From NCBI GenBank assembly GCA_003009795.1, contig PXPE01000001.1, positions 124,001 to 188,000 of the forward strand: 64,000 nucleotides of DNA. The letters run 5' to 3'. Position 1 is the first letter of the stretch; each line of letters opens with the position of its first letter. The stretch comes from Nanohaloarchaea archaeon SW_7_43_1. Lineage in GTDB: Archaea > Nanohalarchaeota > Nanosalinia > Nanosalinales > Nanosalinaceae. Positions 34,199 to 43,692 of this stretch are shown piece by piece. The position numbers were made by a program, and so were the translations under genes. The notes under the pieces are model-generated. The model worked only from the letters and a program-made list of their open reading frames with translations, did not search any database and was not told where the DNA came from.

Positions 34199-35097
34199 TG
34201 CTTGAGAAGTTCTTTCACTGTTTTTGTGACTGATTCCCGAGAGTTCCGCTCTGGTTTCCAGCCTTCATTTTCCAGCTTTGAAATATCCAGTCTCATTTCG
34301 GGTACATCGCCTTCCCATCCTTTCTCGCCGCCTGTATAGCTGAACTTAGGATTGAGGTTCATTTCCTCCGAAACTATCTCTGCAATACCGTCGACATCTA
34401 TCGAGTCCCTGCTTCCGATGTTGAAAACGGTATCCTCCGCTTTCCATGCATGGATTATTCCCTCGACCGTGTTCTCAATATGCAGGTATGATTTCCTTTG
34501 TTTCCCGTTGCCAAGGATTTCCAGTTTTTCAGGTTTTTCCTTTAGTTTGTGTATAAAGTCATATATTACTCCTTTCCGATTCCTTCTTCCTACGATGTTA
34601 GCGAGTCTGAGAATACTTAGTTCAATATCAAAAATCTGGGAGTAAACCTTGCACATGTGTTCTCCACCTGCCTTTGTCGCTCCGTACATTGAGATCGGAT
34701 CAAGGTTTGCGTCCTCAGGTGTAGGTATCTCTGTTTCCTCACCGTAAACCACTGAAGAAGATGCGAAAACTATTTCGTCTACATTATTCTCGATGCATGC
34801 ATCAAGCACGTTCTTTGTTCCTTGAAGGTTCTCCTCAAAATCCTTGTCTTTATCTCCGGGAAATGTTTTGACTTTCGGGTTCGCGGCAAAGTGAAAAACC
34901 GTGTCTAAATCCTTGAAATGAGGTTCTATCTCCTTTTTTGATTTAATGTCGGCCTCAACCATCTCAATGCTTTCGGAAACATTTTCATTTTTCCCGGAGG
35001 ATAGATTATCGATTACTCTTATACTGTGGTTCCTATCCAGTTCCTCACAGAGATGTGAGCCGATAAATCCTGCTCCCCCGGTCACCAAAATCCGCAT
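34195..35097 (-). CDS. NAD-dependent sugar epimerase/dehydratase (SDR family)
   Basis: This 300-residue extended SDR has the NAD-binding motif TGGAGFIGSHLCEEL at residues 6-20, the active-site segment SMYGATKAGGEH (YxxxK) and FASSSVVYGE. It resembles UDP-glucose 4-epimerase-type enzymes, though the precise sugar cannot be assigned. It heads a two-gene leftward unit with the GtrA-like protein, supplying modified sugar nucleotides for surface glycans. Confidence 0.88.
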   Translation of the reverse strand: MRILVTGGAGFIGSHLCEELDRNHSIRVIDNLSSGKNENVSESIEMVEADIKSKKEIEPHFKDLDTVFHFAANPKVKTFPGDKDKDFEENLQGTKNVLDACIENNVDEIVFASSSVVYGEETEIPTPEDANLDPISMYGATKAGGEHMCKVYSQIFDIELSILRLANIVGRRNRKGVIYDFIHKLKEKPEKLEILGNGKQRKSYLHIENTVEGIIHAWKAEDTVFNIGSRDSIDVDGIAEIVSEEMNLNPKFSYTGGEKGWEGDVPEMRLDISKLENEGWKPERNSRESVTKTVKELLKQ

Positions 35098-35153
35098 AAT
35101 TAGGTATTACCAGACAGGAGTTTAAAATATTCTGAGCTCACTAATTACTTTCA

Positions 35154-35900
35154 ATGGCCAAAAAAAGAGTTTCCCTCACACTGGATAAAAATATTGTTGA
35201 GAAAATTGACCGTGAAGCAGATAGAAGAGATCTGAACCGTTCACAGATGGTGGAAAATATTATCGATCAGTATTTCAGTCAAAAAGGATTGGATACAGCT
35301 ATCGTTCTCTGTGGGGATGAAGAGGTCAAAGCTTTGGAGCTATACGAAGGCAAACCTGTTTTAAGCCATATACTTGATAATCTTTCGGAGGAAGGTTTCA
35401 GTAGAGTAATTCTTCTGGTGGGTCAAAACCGTGTTATAGAGGAAGAGTTTGGATCAGATTACAGTGATCTGGCTTTAGAATACATATTTGAGGAAAAAAC
35501 TCATGGTACTGCTGAAGCCCTTTCAGAAGCTGAGAGCAGGATAAACAATAATTTTGCAGTGCTCAACGGCCATGTGATTGCGGAAGTTGATTTCCAGGAT
35601 ATGCTGAATGTTCATAGAGACGAGGATGCGCTCGGCACTATTGCTCTTACCGCTGTTGAGGATCCAAGCAGTTACGGCGTTGCCAGACTTAAGGGTCGGA
35701 AAATACTCGGGTTTGAGGAAAAGCCTAAGAAAGGGGAAGAGCCTTCCCGGCTCATAAACGCTGGAGCCTATATATTCGATCCTGACGTTTTTTCCAGACT
35801 TGAAGAGAACAGTCTAGAAACTGCTTTCTCCCGTTTCGCCTCGGAATCAAAGCTTTATGGCTATATTTACGGCGGAGAATGGGAAGACATAGACGAGTAG
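35154..35900 (+). CDS. RHH domain fused to a degenerate sugar nucleotidyltransferase
   Basis: Residues 1-42 are a ribbon-helix-helix domain (KRVSLTLDKNIVEKIDREA, RSQMVENIIDQYF). Residues 47-248 follow the NDP-sugar pyrophosphorylase fold: LYEGKPVLSHIL, EKTHGTAEALSEAE, SSYGVARLKGRKILGFEEKP and NAGAYIFDP. The signature GGxGTRL loop is replaced by LCGDEEVKAL, and the metal-binding aspartate after the NG of the family NGD motif is a histidine (NGHVI). It may therefore bind sugar nucleotides without catalysing, acting as a sensor-regulator. It lies divergent from an epimerase gene, its likely target. Confidence 0.75.
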   Translation: MAKKRVSLTLDKNIVEKIDREADRRDLNRSQMVENIIDQYFSQKGLDTAIVLCGDEEVKALELYEGKPVLSHILDNLSEEGFSRVILLVGQNRVIEEEFGSDYSDLALEYIFEEKTHGTAEALSEAESRINNNFAVLNGHVIAEVDFQDMLNVHRDEDALGTIALTAVEDPSSYGVARLKGRKILGFEEKPKKGEEPSRLINAGAYIFDPDVFSRLEENSLETAFSRFASESKLYGYIYGGEWEDIDE

Positions 35901-35901
35901 A

Positions 35902-36330
35902 TCAAAGTTTCTGATAAAGCATCTGTTCAAGTTTTCTGCCTTTTTCTGAAAGTATTTCCTCAAGTATCATACCCAAGTTATACAGCATTGAAACAGAGAA
36001 ACCTGTTATGAGGAAGTTGTAAGGAGGTTCTATTCTTCCGGTGTAGTATGTCATGGCCACGGGTAGAAGTGCAGCAACGTAATGAACCATGCTTAGAACC
36101 ATTACATCTGATTCTTCGTATTCTATCTCGCTGAAAGTGTTCCTGTAACTGTAAAGGATTAACGCAGCAAAACCGGTAATCGCACCAAGTCCATACATTA
36201 ATGCTTCTACAACAGTAGGGAGACCGCCGCTGTAATTTACGAGTAAAGCACCTGAACCCCAGAAAGCGATCGTGAAGCCGTACGCCTTCGATTCATTGGC
36301 TAAAGTGGATCTTAGGAAGTTCTTTCTCAT
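35902..36330 (-). CDS. Membrane protein of unknown function
   Basis: This 142-residue protein has four hydrophobic helices (about residues 20-35, 40-62, 78-96 and 105-125) and a lysine-containing C-terminal tail. I do not recognise a family. It ends two bases from the convergent RHH-nucleotidyltransferase gene. Confidence 0.65.
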   Translation of the reverse strand: MRKNFLRSTLANESKAYGFTIAFWGSGALLVNYSGGLPTVVEALMYGLGAITGFAALILYSYRNTFSEIEYEESDVMVLSMVHYVAALLPVAMTYYTGRIEPPYNFLITGFSVSMLYNLGMILEEILSEKGRKLEQMLYQKL

Positions 36331-36429
36331 TTGAACACTAAATTAGATTTCCCTGATGAAAAAGGTTAGAGTCTGTTCTAGAGACATACCATGAATTGCT
36401 TTTTATCTTAGACTAATCATAACAATTGT

Positions 36430-37212
36430 GTGAAGCTGATAGTTCTAGGATCAGGGTCCTGTATAATGGATCAAACAGAGAGGGCGTGTTCCAGCTATCT
36501 TCTGAAATATAACGATAAAAGTGTATTAGTCGATACAGGAATGGGAATGGCTAATAATCTACCTAGAATCGAGGAATCCCATCAGGATATCAATGCCATA
36601 ATAAATACGCACAGGCATCCGGATCACATCTCAGATTTAATACCTTTTATTCAGAACAAACTGGTCGAGAACATCTATTATTCAAAGAATGAGGAGTATA
36701 TAACTCTTTACGGCCCCGAAGGCCATTCTGAATATGTTGAGAGCAGAATAGCTTATGAAATGGATGAGTCTGTAGAAAGTCTTAATGAGAATAATTCTTT
36801 CGAAATTAAGGTTGTGGAGTTTTCTGAGGGCTCTGTAAATGATTATCCGGATTTGGAATGTATAGAGGCGGATCACGGCGGCTCTGAGTTTCCATGTTAT
36901 TCTCTGAAGTTTGAAACCGATAATTACAGTATAGTGTTTACGGGAGATACTGATTTTCATGATCGGCTTGTAGATTTCTGCGATGGTGCCGATCTTGTTG
37001 TAGCGGACTGTTCCATGCCTGATAATAGTAAGGTTGAAGGTCATATGACTCCTTCAGAATGTGCGCAGCTTTCCTCTTCCGCTAATGTAGATAAGTTGGT
37101 TCTTTCACATCTGTATCCTGAGGTTGATAATATTGATCTCAGGTCTCGGGTCAAAGCCGATTTTGAAGGAGAAGTAGTGGTTGCAGAGGATTTGAAAGAA
37201 ATATCTTCTTGA
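36430..37212 (+). CDS. Metallo-beta-lactamase-fold hydrolase (RNase Z-like)
   Basis: This 260-residue protein has the zinc motif INTHRHPDHISDL (HxHxDH), later ligands in EADHGGSE, VFTGDTDFHD and LVLSHLYPE. The start MKLIVLGSGSCIMDQTERAC fits RNase Z-like and related cytoplasmic MBL hydrolases. It lacks an obvious tRNA-binding exosite, so a general MBL phosphodiesterase or hydrolase is safer than tRNase Z. It starts at GTG. Confidence 0.8.
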   Translation: MKLIVLGSGSCIMDQTERACSSYLLKYNDKSVLVDTGMGMANNLPRIEESHQDINAIINTHRHPDHISDLIPFIQNKLVENIYYSKNEEYITLYGPEGHSEYVESRIAYEMDESVESLNENNSFEIKVVEFSEGSVNDYPDLECIEADHGGSEFPCYSLKFETDNYSIVFTGDTDFHDRLVDFCDGADLVVADCSMPDNSKVEGHMTPSECAQLSSSANVDKLVLSHLYPEVDNIDLRSRVKADFEGEVVVAEDLKEISS

Positions 37213-37257
37213 CGGGTTAGTCTTAAAAACTTCTATTGTATTACTTTGTATTACGAT

Positions 37258-37875
37258 ATGTTTACTGGCGAACATCCCTCTGTTACGGATAGTGGTGATG
37301 ACTGGAAAGATATCAACAGTCTACTGGAATCTAGACATCCAGTAGGCCTACTATCGCTTGATGAAGGCAAAATACTGAACGGAGAAATACACCAAGCCAA
37401 CCCCAAAGACTTATACTTTGGCGAAGTTGAGGTCATAAAAGGAGAATATGTAATTCTTCCTTCTGACTTAATAGAGATGGTAGATGATGATCTCTGGAGT
37501 GAGCCCACCAAACTTGCTGAAGACCAGAGAAATGACTGGGGTTTCTACATAGGCCGTTCGACAGGATCTCCACTGGAAGTAAAATACGACGAGAATATAC
37601 CTTCTGAAGAAGGATGGCACTCTCACAGTGGTTTTGAAGCATATGTGCCGACCAAAGGCGATATTGAACTAGGTATGAGAGGTTTTGAAGACGATTTGAA
37701 TCAGGAATTCCAGAGTGTAGAAATAGATGAAAACCAACTATATTTGGTTGATCCATATGTTCAGCACAAAGTTATTGATCAAAGCGAAGACCCTGATCTA
37801 GCCATAATAAGATACCCTGAGGATAGCCAAGAAATGGTTTCAAAATACGACGGACAGGGAAACAAAATCTATTGA
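37258..37875 (+). CDS. Cupin-like protein
   Basis: The central part GWHSHSGFEAYVPTKGDIEL and LYLVDPYVQHKVID have the histidine arrangement of a cupin barrel that binds a metal. Length is 205 residues from the ATG at 37258; the TTG at 37246 is an alternative. The N-terminal 90 residues are not recognised. Position between sugar epimerase loci suggests a sugar isomerase or epimerase role, but that is weak. Confidence 0.6.
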   Translation: MFTGEHPSVTDSGDDWKDINSLLESRHPVGLLSLDEGKILNGEIHQANPKDLYFGEVEVIKGEYVILPSDLIEMVDDDLWSEPTKLAEDQRNDWGFYIGRSTGSPLEVKYDENIPSEEGWHSHSGFEAYVPTKGDIELGMRGFEDDLNQEFQSVEIDENQLYLVDPYVQHKVIDQSEDPDLAIIRYPEDSQEMVSKYDGQGNKIY

Positions 37876-37926
37876 AACACTATTTCGTGTCCTATTGATA
37901 AAAATCCTTATGAAGGAGAATAATAC

Positions 37927-38862
37927 ATGGAAAAGGCACTAGTAACTGGCGGAGCAGGATTTATCGGCTCAAACATTGTTCATCAACTCGTTGACCGTGG
38001 TATAAATGTAGTCGTTCTAGACAGTCTATACCTGGGATCCGAAAGCAATCTGGGAGATGTAAGGGACGAGATTGAATTTATTCAGGGCTCGGTTACTGAT
38101 AGAGAAAAAGTCGAACAAGCAGTTGAAGGATGTGACACTGTTTTCCATCAGGCGGCGAGATCTTCTTCCCCGATGCATAAAGACGAACCTGTTGAAGGCG
38201 CCAAAGTTAATGTTGAAGGATTCATCAACACCGTGGAGGCGGCTAAAAACGCTGAAGTTGAAAAAATTGTATACGCTTCCACAAGCTCAATGTACGGCAG
38301 CGTAGAACCTCCCCACAGCGAGAAACAGGTTGTAACCCCTACCAACCTATACACGGCTTCAAAAATGTCGCGTGAGCTGTATGCAAAAGTCTACTCCCGG
38401 TCCACAAAAATTCATTTCACAGGACTGCGATATTTCTCGGTATATGGACCTCGGGAAAAAGCAAAAGGAGATTATGCGAATGTCATCACCCAGTTCATGT
38501 GGAAGATGATGGAGGATAAGAAACCTGTTATCTGGGGTGATGGAACCCAGAGCAGAGACTTCACCTACGTGAAGGACATCGCAAGAGCCAACATCAAGGC
38601 CGCAGAGATAAAAGAAGAAACTAACGGCGAATACTACAATATCGGAACAGGTACAGATACTTCTTTCAACGATCTGACTGATACCCTGAACAAAGTACTG
38701 GATAAGAGCATTGAACCCGAATACATCAAGCATCCAAGAGATAATCCTGTCATGACCACAAAAGCCCACCTTGAACGTACAAAAAAGGAACTTGGATGGG
38801 AACCACAAGTGGAACTCAGGGAAGGCCTTGAGAAGACCTACAGCTTCTACAGAAACCAATAA
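37927..38862 (+). CDS. NAD-dependent sugar epimerase (UDP-GlcNAc 4-epimerase-like)
   Basis: This 311-residue extended SDR has ALVTGGAGFIGSNIVHQLVD, VFHQAARSSSPMHKDEP, STSSMYGS and YTASKMSRELYAKVY (YxxxK), then RYFSVYGPRE and FTYVKDIARANIKA. It resembles the WbpP/GalE group that interconverts UDP-N-acetylhexosamines. A GAAGGAG Shine-Dalgarno-like sequence precedes the ATG. The neighbours downstream are the N-glycosylation genes, so it likely supplies their sugar nucleotides. Confidence 0.88.
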   Translation: MEKALVTGGAGFIGSNIVHQLVDRGINVVVLDSLYLGSESNLGDVRDEIEFIQGSVTDREKVEQAVEGCDTVFHQAARSSSPMHKDEPVEGAKVNVEGFINTVEAAKNAEVEKIVYASTSSMYGSVEPPHSEKQVVTPTNLYTASKMSRELYAKVYSRSTKIHFTGLRYFSVYGPREKAKGDYANVITQFMWKMMEDKKPVIWGDGTQSRDFTYVKDIARANIKAAEIKEETNGEYYNIGTGTDTSFNDLTDTLNKVLDKSIEPEYIKHPRDNPVMTTKAHLERTKKELGWEPQVELREGLEKTYSFYRNQ

Positions 38863-38922
38863 ACCGGTAAGCAACCATTTGTGACCTTATAGAACCAGCT
38901 CTTGATGGAAGGAAAGACTGAA

Positions 38923-39990
38923 TTACAGGAATAAAGCCAGACCTAAAATTACTACGAACACCTCTAATACCATTAGGGAGACTGTGATCTCTTTCTCATT
39001 CATACCTCTGTCCATGAAGACATGGGTCAGCGAGTAAATACTTTCATGCTGGTTCCTCAACTCATTACCTTCCAGTAACCCCCAGGAGTGTGCTTCAAAC
39101 CGGTTTCTGGCTTTAAGGAAGAACTCTAGGAACCATGGACCGAATATGAATACCCCGAACTTCTCCATATCGCCGAGAACCATCACCGAGAATAGGGCAG
39201 CTCCACAGAGATATGTAAGTGAATCACCTGGGAGAATGGATGCAGGATACCAGTTATAGATTAAGAATCCGAACAGAGCTCCTGAAAGACTGAAGCCCAT
39301 AAGAGCTGCTTCTATTCTACCGTTGAACAGTGCAAAGGTTCCAAGCCCCAATGCAGCTATCAGGCTCATTCCCGCTGACAGCCCGTTGGTACCGGCTAAC
39401 ATATTTACGACATTGGCGACAAACAGCAGTCCGAGAGGCAACAGCACCAGAGGATAGAACAGACCCCATTCGATAACTCCTATAATTGGAAAGTTCATGG
39501 TCCAGGAACCGGCCCCTACAGCCATAAGAGGGAATACAGCGGGCAGCACAAAGATCATCTTGCTGAGCTGGCTTAAACCTACTCTGTCTATGTCAGGATT
39601 ATCGAACTCTACCTGATCCCCGAAAACATCCATTATCTCAAACAACCTGTTCGAAGAGCTTTGCTCGACTTCTATTCCTTCCCCAACATGGATATCATCT
39701 ATCAGACCTATCAGCGTGATTATGTTGATTGAACATACTGATGCAAGAACCAATTCGTTCTGGATCCCCACTTGCAAAATTTTTCCCAGTCCGATCACAG
39801 CCATTGTGGAAAAAAGAACGCCGAACAGTACTACAATTCCTCCAGAGGTCGCAATTTTAGGTTTTCGGGGTTTCTGTTGATCTTTACCGTAGATGCCTGA
39901 GGAAAGCAGATATTTTTTTGCCAAAGGAACTCCAAAAGCTACGGAAATAAAACTGAGAACCGTTGCAGAGATAATTAACGATAATTCCAT
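38923..39990 (-). CDS. Dolichyl-phosphate GlcNAc-1-phosphotransferase (Alg7-like, GPT family)
   Basis: This 355-residue membrane protein has about ten helices and the GPT-family motifs TSGGIVVLFGV, GLIDDIHVG, NMLAGTNGLSAGMSL and ILPGDSLTYLCGA. It transfers a sugar-1-phosphate from a UDP-sugar to dolichyl phosphate, the first step of N-glycan assembly. It lies 6 bases downstream of the oligosaccharyltransferase gene, pairing the first and last steps of the pathway. Confidence 0.88.
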   Translation of the reverse strand: MELSLIISATVLSFISVAFGVPLAKKYLLSSGIYGKDQQKPRKPKIATSGGIVVLFGVLFSTMAVIGLGKILQVGIQNELVLASVCSINIITLIGLIDDIHVGEGIEVEQSSSNRLFEIMDVFGDQVEFDNPDIDRVGLSQLSKMIFVLPAVFPLMAVGAGSWTMNFPIIGVIEWGLFYPLVLLPLGLLFVANVVNMLAGTNGLSAGMSLIAALGLGTFALFNGRIEAALMGFSLSGALFGFLIYNWYPASILPGDSLTYLCGAALFSVMVLGDMEKFGVFIFGPWFLEFFLKARNRFEAHSWGLLEGNELRNQHESIYSLTHVFMDRGMNEKEITVSLMVLEVFVVILGLALFL

Positions 39991-39996
39991 TATATC

Positions 39997-42690
39997 TCAC
40001 TCTGTATCAATTTCCCACATTCTGACAAACTCTCCGGTATTACCGCCGTCAACCTTGTTGAACATGTCAAGTCCGTGACCGTCCATTAGATAAAGCCTCA
40101 CCAGTGTCGAATCTGCTATCTCCTTCGGTACCAGGACTGCCCGGGCGGCTGTACCTCTTCCGGCATTGGCTGTACCTAAAGCTCTCTCTATGCTGCGGTA
40201 AGGATTTATAGCAACACAGTAACTGGCATCTGTTTCCACTTCGTAATTAATACTTCCTTCATTAGTTAAAGCACAATCCAGATTCGTTCTGCCTCTTGCC
40301 TCAAGTGTTGGAGCCTTAGTCTCAGAGATTTCAACACTTGTTTGACCTACTTCAATAGGCACATAGAGCCCCAGACCTCTTCTACCTCTAAAGTTGACAA
40401 CAGTGTTGTTATCTTTGTCACGGCTTAGAGATCGCTGTATATTGCTCGAGGTCTGTAGCTGTTGCATTGACTTGAAGTTTTCATTGTCTCTGTTCGCGAT
40501 CTGGCTAACAGCTGAGTACTTACCTATCATGGTCTCATCAAGTACAACGTAATCTGCTGAGTGTTTTTCCAAGAATTCCGTATGATTCTCAGGATTGTCT
40601 GAGGTTAAAAACTCGGCCAGAGGGAAGTTGATTTTCTCCTCTGAACCGTAGTATCCGTTGTTTCCTCCGTCGGCTACAGCAGCTCTTTCACCTATTGATT
40701 CGAACCAGTAACCGTAGTCCCACCATGAAAGAATTACATCTCCTTCTTCGGTGTTTTGCTCCATCCATTCAAGATTCTCCATCCACAGATTGTTAGGTGA
40801 TCCTCCAAGATTGTCTGCATTTGCAATACCTGCCGATAAATTAACAGTCAGAGTAAGGACTATTACAGCTGCGATAACCGATATCTTGAGATCGAAGTCT
40901 CTTACCTCTTCTATGAAATCCATATCTTGGATAAAGTAGTATGCTATCCCGTTCAGTGCTACTACCGCTCCGGCTACAACACCCAGTGAGATACTAAGTG
41001 CTGATCCACCCACTAGAACAGCTATGAGATCTATCACTATAATAGCTGATCCGATTCCGAGTAAAGAAACATCATCGGGATCCATTTCCTGGAACTTTCT
41101 GACCACTCTGGAAAATGCATAACCGGCGATTAATGCTGTTGGGAAAGCCGCTAGGAAGATGAGCCGTGACCTTGATACTGCTCCCAAGATTGATGTTAAA
41201 GCCCAAAGGAACGGTAGAACTTGATACCACTTGTACTCTATACTGAAACTGCTTTTCTGACCGAGCGCGCTCACAATTATTAAGCCGCCCGCAACAGCGA
41301 GTGCCGGCGAACCTATTGCCCGTACAATACTTCCTCCCTGGAAGAACGATGCGAACGCTATAACCCATGCAAACAGCACTCCTACCATTAGAAGGTAGTA
41401 GTTTTTCCCTTTCATCTCTTTTTCCACGAAACCTGTTTTTCTGAGCAGCATCGCTGCAATATATGTTCCTCCGAAAACTATTCCGGCAAACGCTAGCGAC
41501 CATGCACCATTAAGTTTTGATAGAGCTCCTAGTAGAGGAGTAAAAGGTCTTAAGACCGTAAGTGATTCCGGTAAAACACTTGCAACGTTAGTAGAAGAGA
41601 CTGCCCCCAGTTGTCCGACTAATTGATTTAACCCGGCCGGAGTATTTTCTGCGACAGTACCTGCAATAACTCCTCCTCCGTTCCGTGTCACACTTCCCAC
41701 CAAACCAAAGAAAACACTTTCAAGGAACTCTGAGTATAGAGGTGACAGAGCCAGAGCGATCAGCCCGGACAGTACTGCAGCTGGTGTGTAATATGGTAGA
41801 TAAGTATTATCTATTAGATCAAGATCCTCGACCAGATAACGGCTCCAAAGCAAAGCCAGAAGCCCAATATTGCCGACGAACAATGTATCGGTTATCCAGA
41901 ATCTTTCAGGATTCATTACTGCTGCAAATCCGCCAGCTACGATAACTAAAGGTGTGTAGGATGCCACAAGGTTCTCGGTATCCTCGTTGATGAACATCAT
42001 TACCAGAACTACAAGCGGATACAGAAGCCAGAGATATTTTGAACCTCCCCAGCTGATGGAGAAAATCCCAAGCGCCAAACCGGAGAACAGACCGAATAGC
42101 TGGCTTTTCTCTTTCCATGCTCTAGTAAAGCAGTAAAGTGATACAAGCATGAAGAATGAGCCGGTTGGCTCCTTATCGAAGAAGCCTGCTGAAGTTCTGT
42201 GAAGAATGCCTGGAATTGTAGCTAGGGAGAAAGCTGCTGCAACTCCAGTATACTCATCATAAAGTTCTTTACCTAAGAAGTATGTGATGAAAACTCCTCC
42301 TGCACCCATCAAAGCCGGGTAGAACTGAGCCCAAGTTAAATAGGATTCAAAGAACAGGAAAGGCCCTAACCAGTAAAGAACTGCCGGGAAGATAATATTG
42401 CCATTATTGAAGTTATGGAACGGAGCATTGTAAGGAAAGTAACGCATGAAATCGACAGCAGGTACGTTTCCTTCAAGTGCAAGGTGTTGGCTCTGCCGGA
42501 AAATCCAGTAAGGGTCCAGAGCCTGTAAATATTTCATACCCTGAGCCGGCATGTATCTAATATATAATGCGAGCAAGAATATCCCGGAAGCAGCTAGAAA
42601 TCCCCAGTTATTCAGTACAGCGGTTTTAGGATCGTTTCTGAACTTCCTTCCTCTTTCCTCCAACCGCTCCTTGAAATCTGGGATCTTCAT
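39997..42690 (-). CDS. aglB: Oligosaccharyltransferase AglB (STT3 family)
   Basis: This 897-residue protein transfers lipid-linked oligosaccharide to asparagine in N-x-S/T sequons outside the membrane. The first loop has ALDPYWIFRQ (D about 59), the membrane part has about 13 helices, and the C-terminal globular domain carries SWWDYGYWFESIGERA (about 655), the WWDYG catalytic-site motif. The size is normal for archaeal AglB. It precedes the Alg7-like gene in the same leftward operon. Confidence 0.95.
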   Translation of the reverse strand: MKIPDFKERLEERGRKFRNDPKTAVLNNWGFLAASGIFLLALYIRYMPAQGMKYLQALDPYWIFRQSQHLALEGNVPAVDFMRYFPYNAPFHNFNNGNIIFPAVLYWLGPFLFFESYLTWAQFYPALMGAGGVFITYFLGKELYDEYTGVAAAFSLATIPGILHRTSAGFFDKEPTGSFFMLVSLYCFTRAWKEKSQLFGLFSGLALGIFSISWGGSKYLWLLYPLVVLVMMFINEDTENLVASYTPLVIVAGGFAAVMNPERFWITDTLFVGNIGLLALLWSRYLVEDLDLIDNTYLPYYTPAAVLSGLIALALSPLYSEFLESVFFGLVGSVTRNGGGVIAGTVAENTPAGLNQLVGQLGAVSSTNVASVLPESLTVLRPFTPLLGALSKLNGAWSLAFAGIVFGGTYIAAMLLRKTGFVEKEMKGKNYYLLMVGVLFAWVIAFASFFQGGSIVRAIGSPALAVAGGLIIVSALGQKSSFSIEYKWYQVLPFLWALTSILGAVSRSRLIFLAAFPTALIAGYAFSRVVRKFQEMDPDDVSLLGIGSAIIVIDLIAVLVGGSALSISLGVVAGAVVALNGIAYYFIQDMDFIEEVRDFDLKISVIAAVIVLTLTVNLSAGIANADNLGGSPNNLWMENLEWMEQNTEEGDVILSWWDYGYWFESIGERAAVADGGNNGYYGSEEKINFPLAEFLTSDNPENHTEFLEKHSADYVVLDETMIGKYSAVSQIANRDNENFKSMQQLQTSSNIQRSLSRDKDNNTVVNFRGRRGLGLYVPIEVGQTSVEISETKAPTLEARGRTNLDCALTNEGSINYEVETDASYCVAINPYRSIERALGTANAGRGTAARAVLVPKEIADSTLVRLYLMDGHGLDMFNKVDGGNTGEFVRMWEIDTE

Positions 42691-42777
42691 AATCTATACT
42701 CAAATTATGTCAGACTTTTTTTAATTCTCTCCCGACTTACAATTAGTTTAAAAGAAACAGAGGAGAAGGAACTTGTT

Positions 42778-43692
42778 GTGGAGCTAGAAAAACAGTTTAA
42801 CAAGGTTTACCAGGACTACGATAAGTATTTTGTTATACCTGTAGCCATTATCGCCCTTTCCTTAGCTGTTATGGGTTATAGCTATGTTTCGAACGGTGAA
42901 GTAATGGAGAAAGGATTGGATTTTACAGGAGGAACTGAGGTCAAGTTCGCGATAAACGATAGTTTTGAGACTCAGGAAATAGCAAGTGTTTTTTCGGATG
43001 CCGGAAGGAACGATGTACAGGCAGTTAAACAGACTTCCGGTGAAGAAACCTCGCTTCTTGTTAGGATACCTCCTCCGCAGATAGATGAATCCGAAGCTCA
43101 GAATATATTAGAGGAAGCCGGCTATCAAGTAGAGGTTGAAAGTCTTCGATCCATCTCATCCTCAGTATCGGAGGAATTCTTCGTACAGGCACAGTTAGCA
43201 TTTGCGATGGCTTTCACTATCATGAGTCTGGTGATATTCTATGCTTTCAAGGACTTAACGCCTTCTCTCGCTGTAATATTCGCCGCAGCAGGCGACATAA
43301 TATTTGCGATGGCAGGAATGGTAATATTCAATATCCCACTCACTCTCGGATCATTCGCGGCTTTACTGATGCTTATCGGTTATTCAGTTGACACAGATAT
43401 TGTGCTGTCAACAAGAGTCCTGAGACAGCAGAGAAAATCGTTGCAACACAGAATCTGGACAGCGATAAAGACAGGAGTTACTATGAGCTCCGGTGGAATC
43501 ACAGGCTTCGCATTGCTTTACCTTGTATCAAATGTGCTTGTCGGACCTTCCGAACTCTCAAATATTGCAGCGGTAATGGTTCTAGGATTGATAGCGGATA
43601 TTCCTCTGACATACTTTGGAAACGCATTAATACTTAAAAAATACGTTGAAGGAGACTTTGCATCCTTAGGAGAGTGGTTCAGATGGAAGTAA
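42778..43692 (+). CDS. secF: Protein translocase subunit SecF
   Basis: This 304-residue protein has an N-terminal helix, the periplasm-like domain with GLDFTGGTEVKF, and five more helices containing LMLIGYSVDTDIVLSTRVL, the SecF signature. With SecD it assists membrane protein export using the ion gradient. It starts at GTG 42778 after a GGAGAAGG ribosome-binding site. Its end overlaps SecD by 10 bases. Confidence 0.95.
   Translation: MELEKQFNKVYQDYDKYFVIPVAIIALSLAVMGYSYVSNGEVMEKGLDFTGGTEVKFAINDSFETQEIASVFSDAGRNDVQAVKQTSGEETSLLVRIPPPQIDESEAQNILEEAGYQVEVESLRSISSSVSEEFFVQAQLAFAMAFTIMSLVIFYAFKDLTPSLAVIFAAAGDIIFAMAGMVIFNIPLTLGSFAALLMLIGYSVDTDIVLSTRVLRQQRKSLQHRIWTAIKTGVTMSSGGITGFALLYLVSNVLVGPSELSNIAAVMVLGLIADIPLTYFGNALILKKYVEGDFASLGEWFRWK

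Noticed and set aside
38359-38874. 171-codon minus-strand ORF
   Set aside because: It is antisense to the well-supported epimerase at 37927 and has no motif; it is a shadow frame.
41072-41503. 143-codon minus-strand ORF
   Set aside because: It overlaps AglB in a different frame and lacks domain features.
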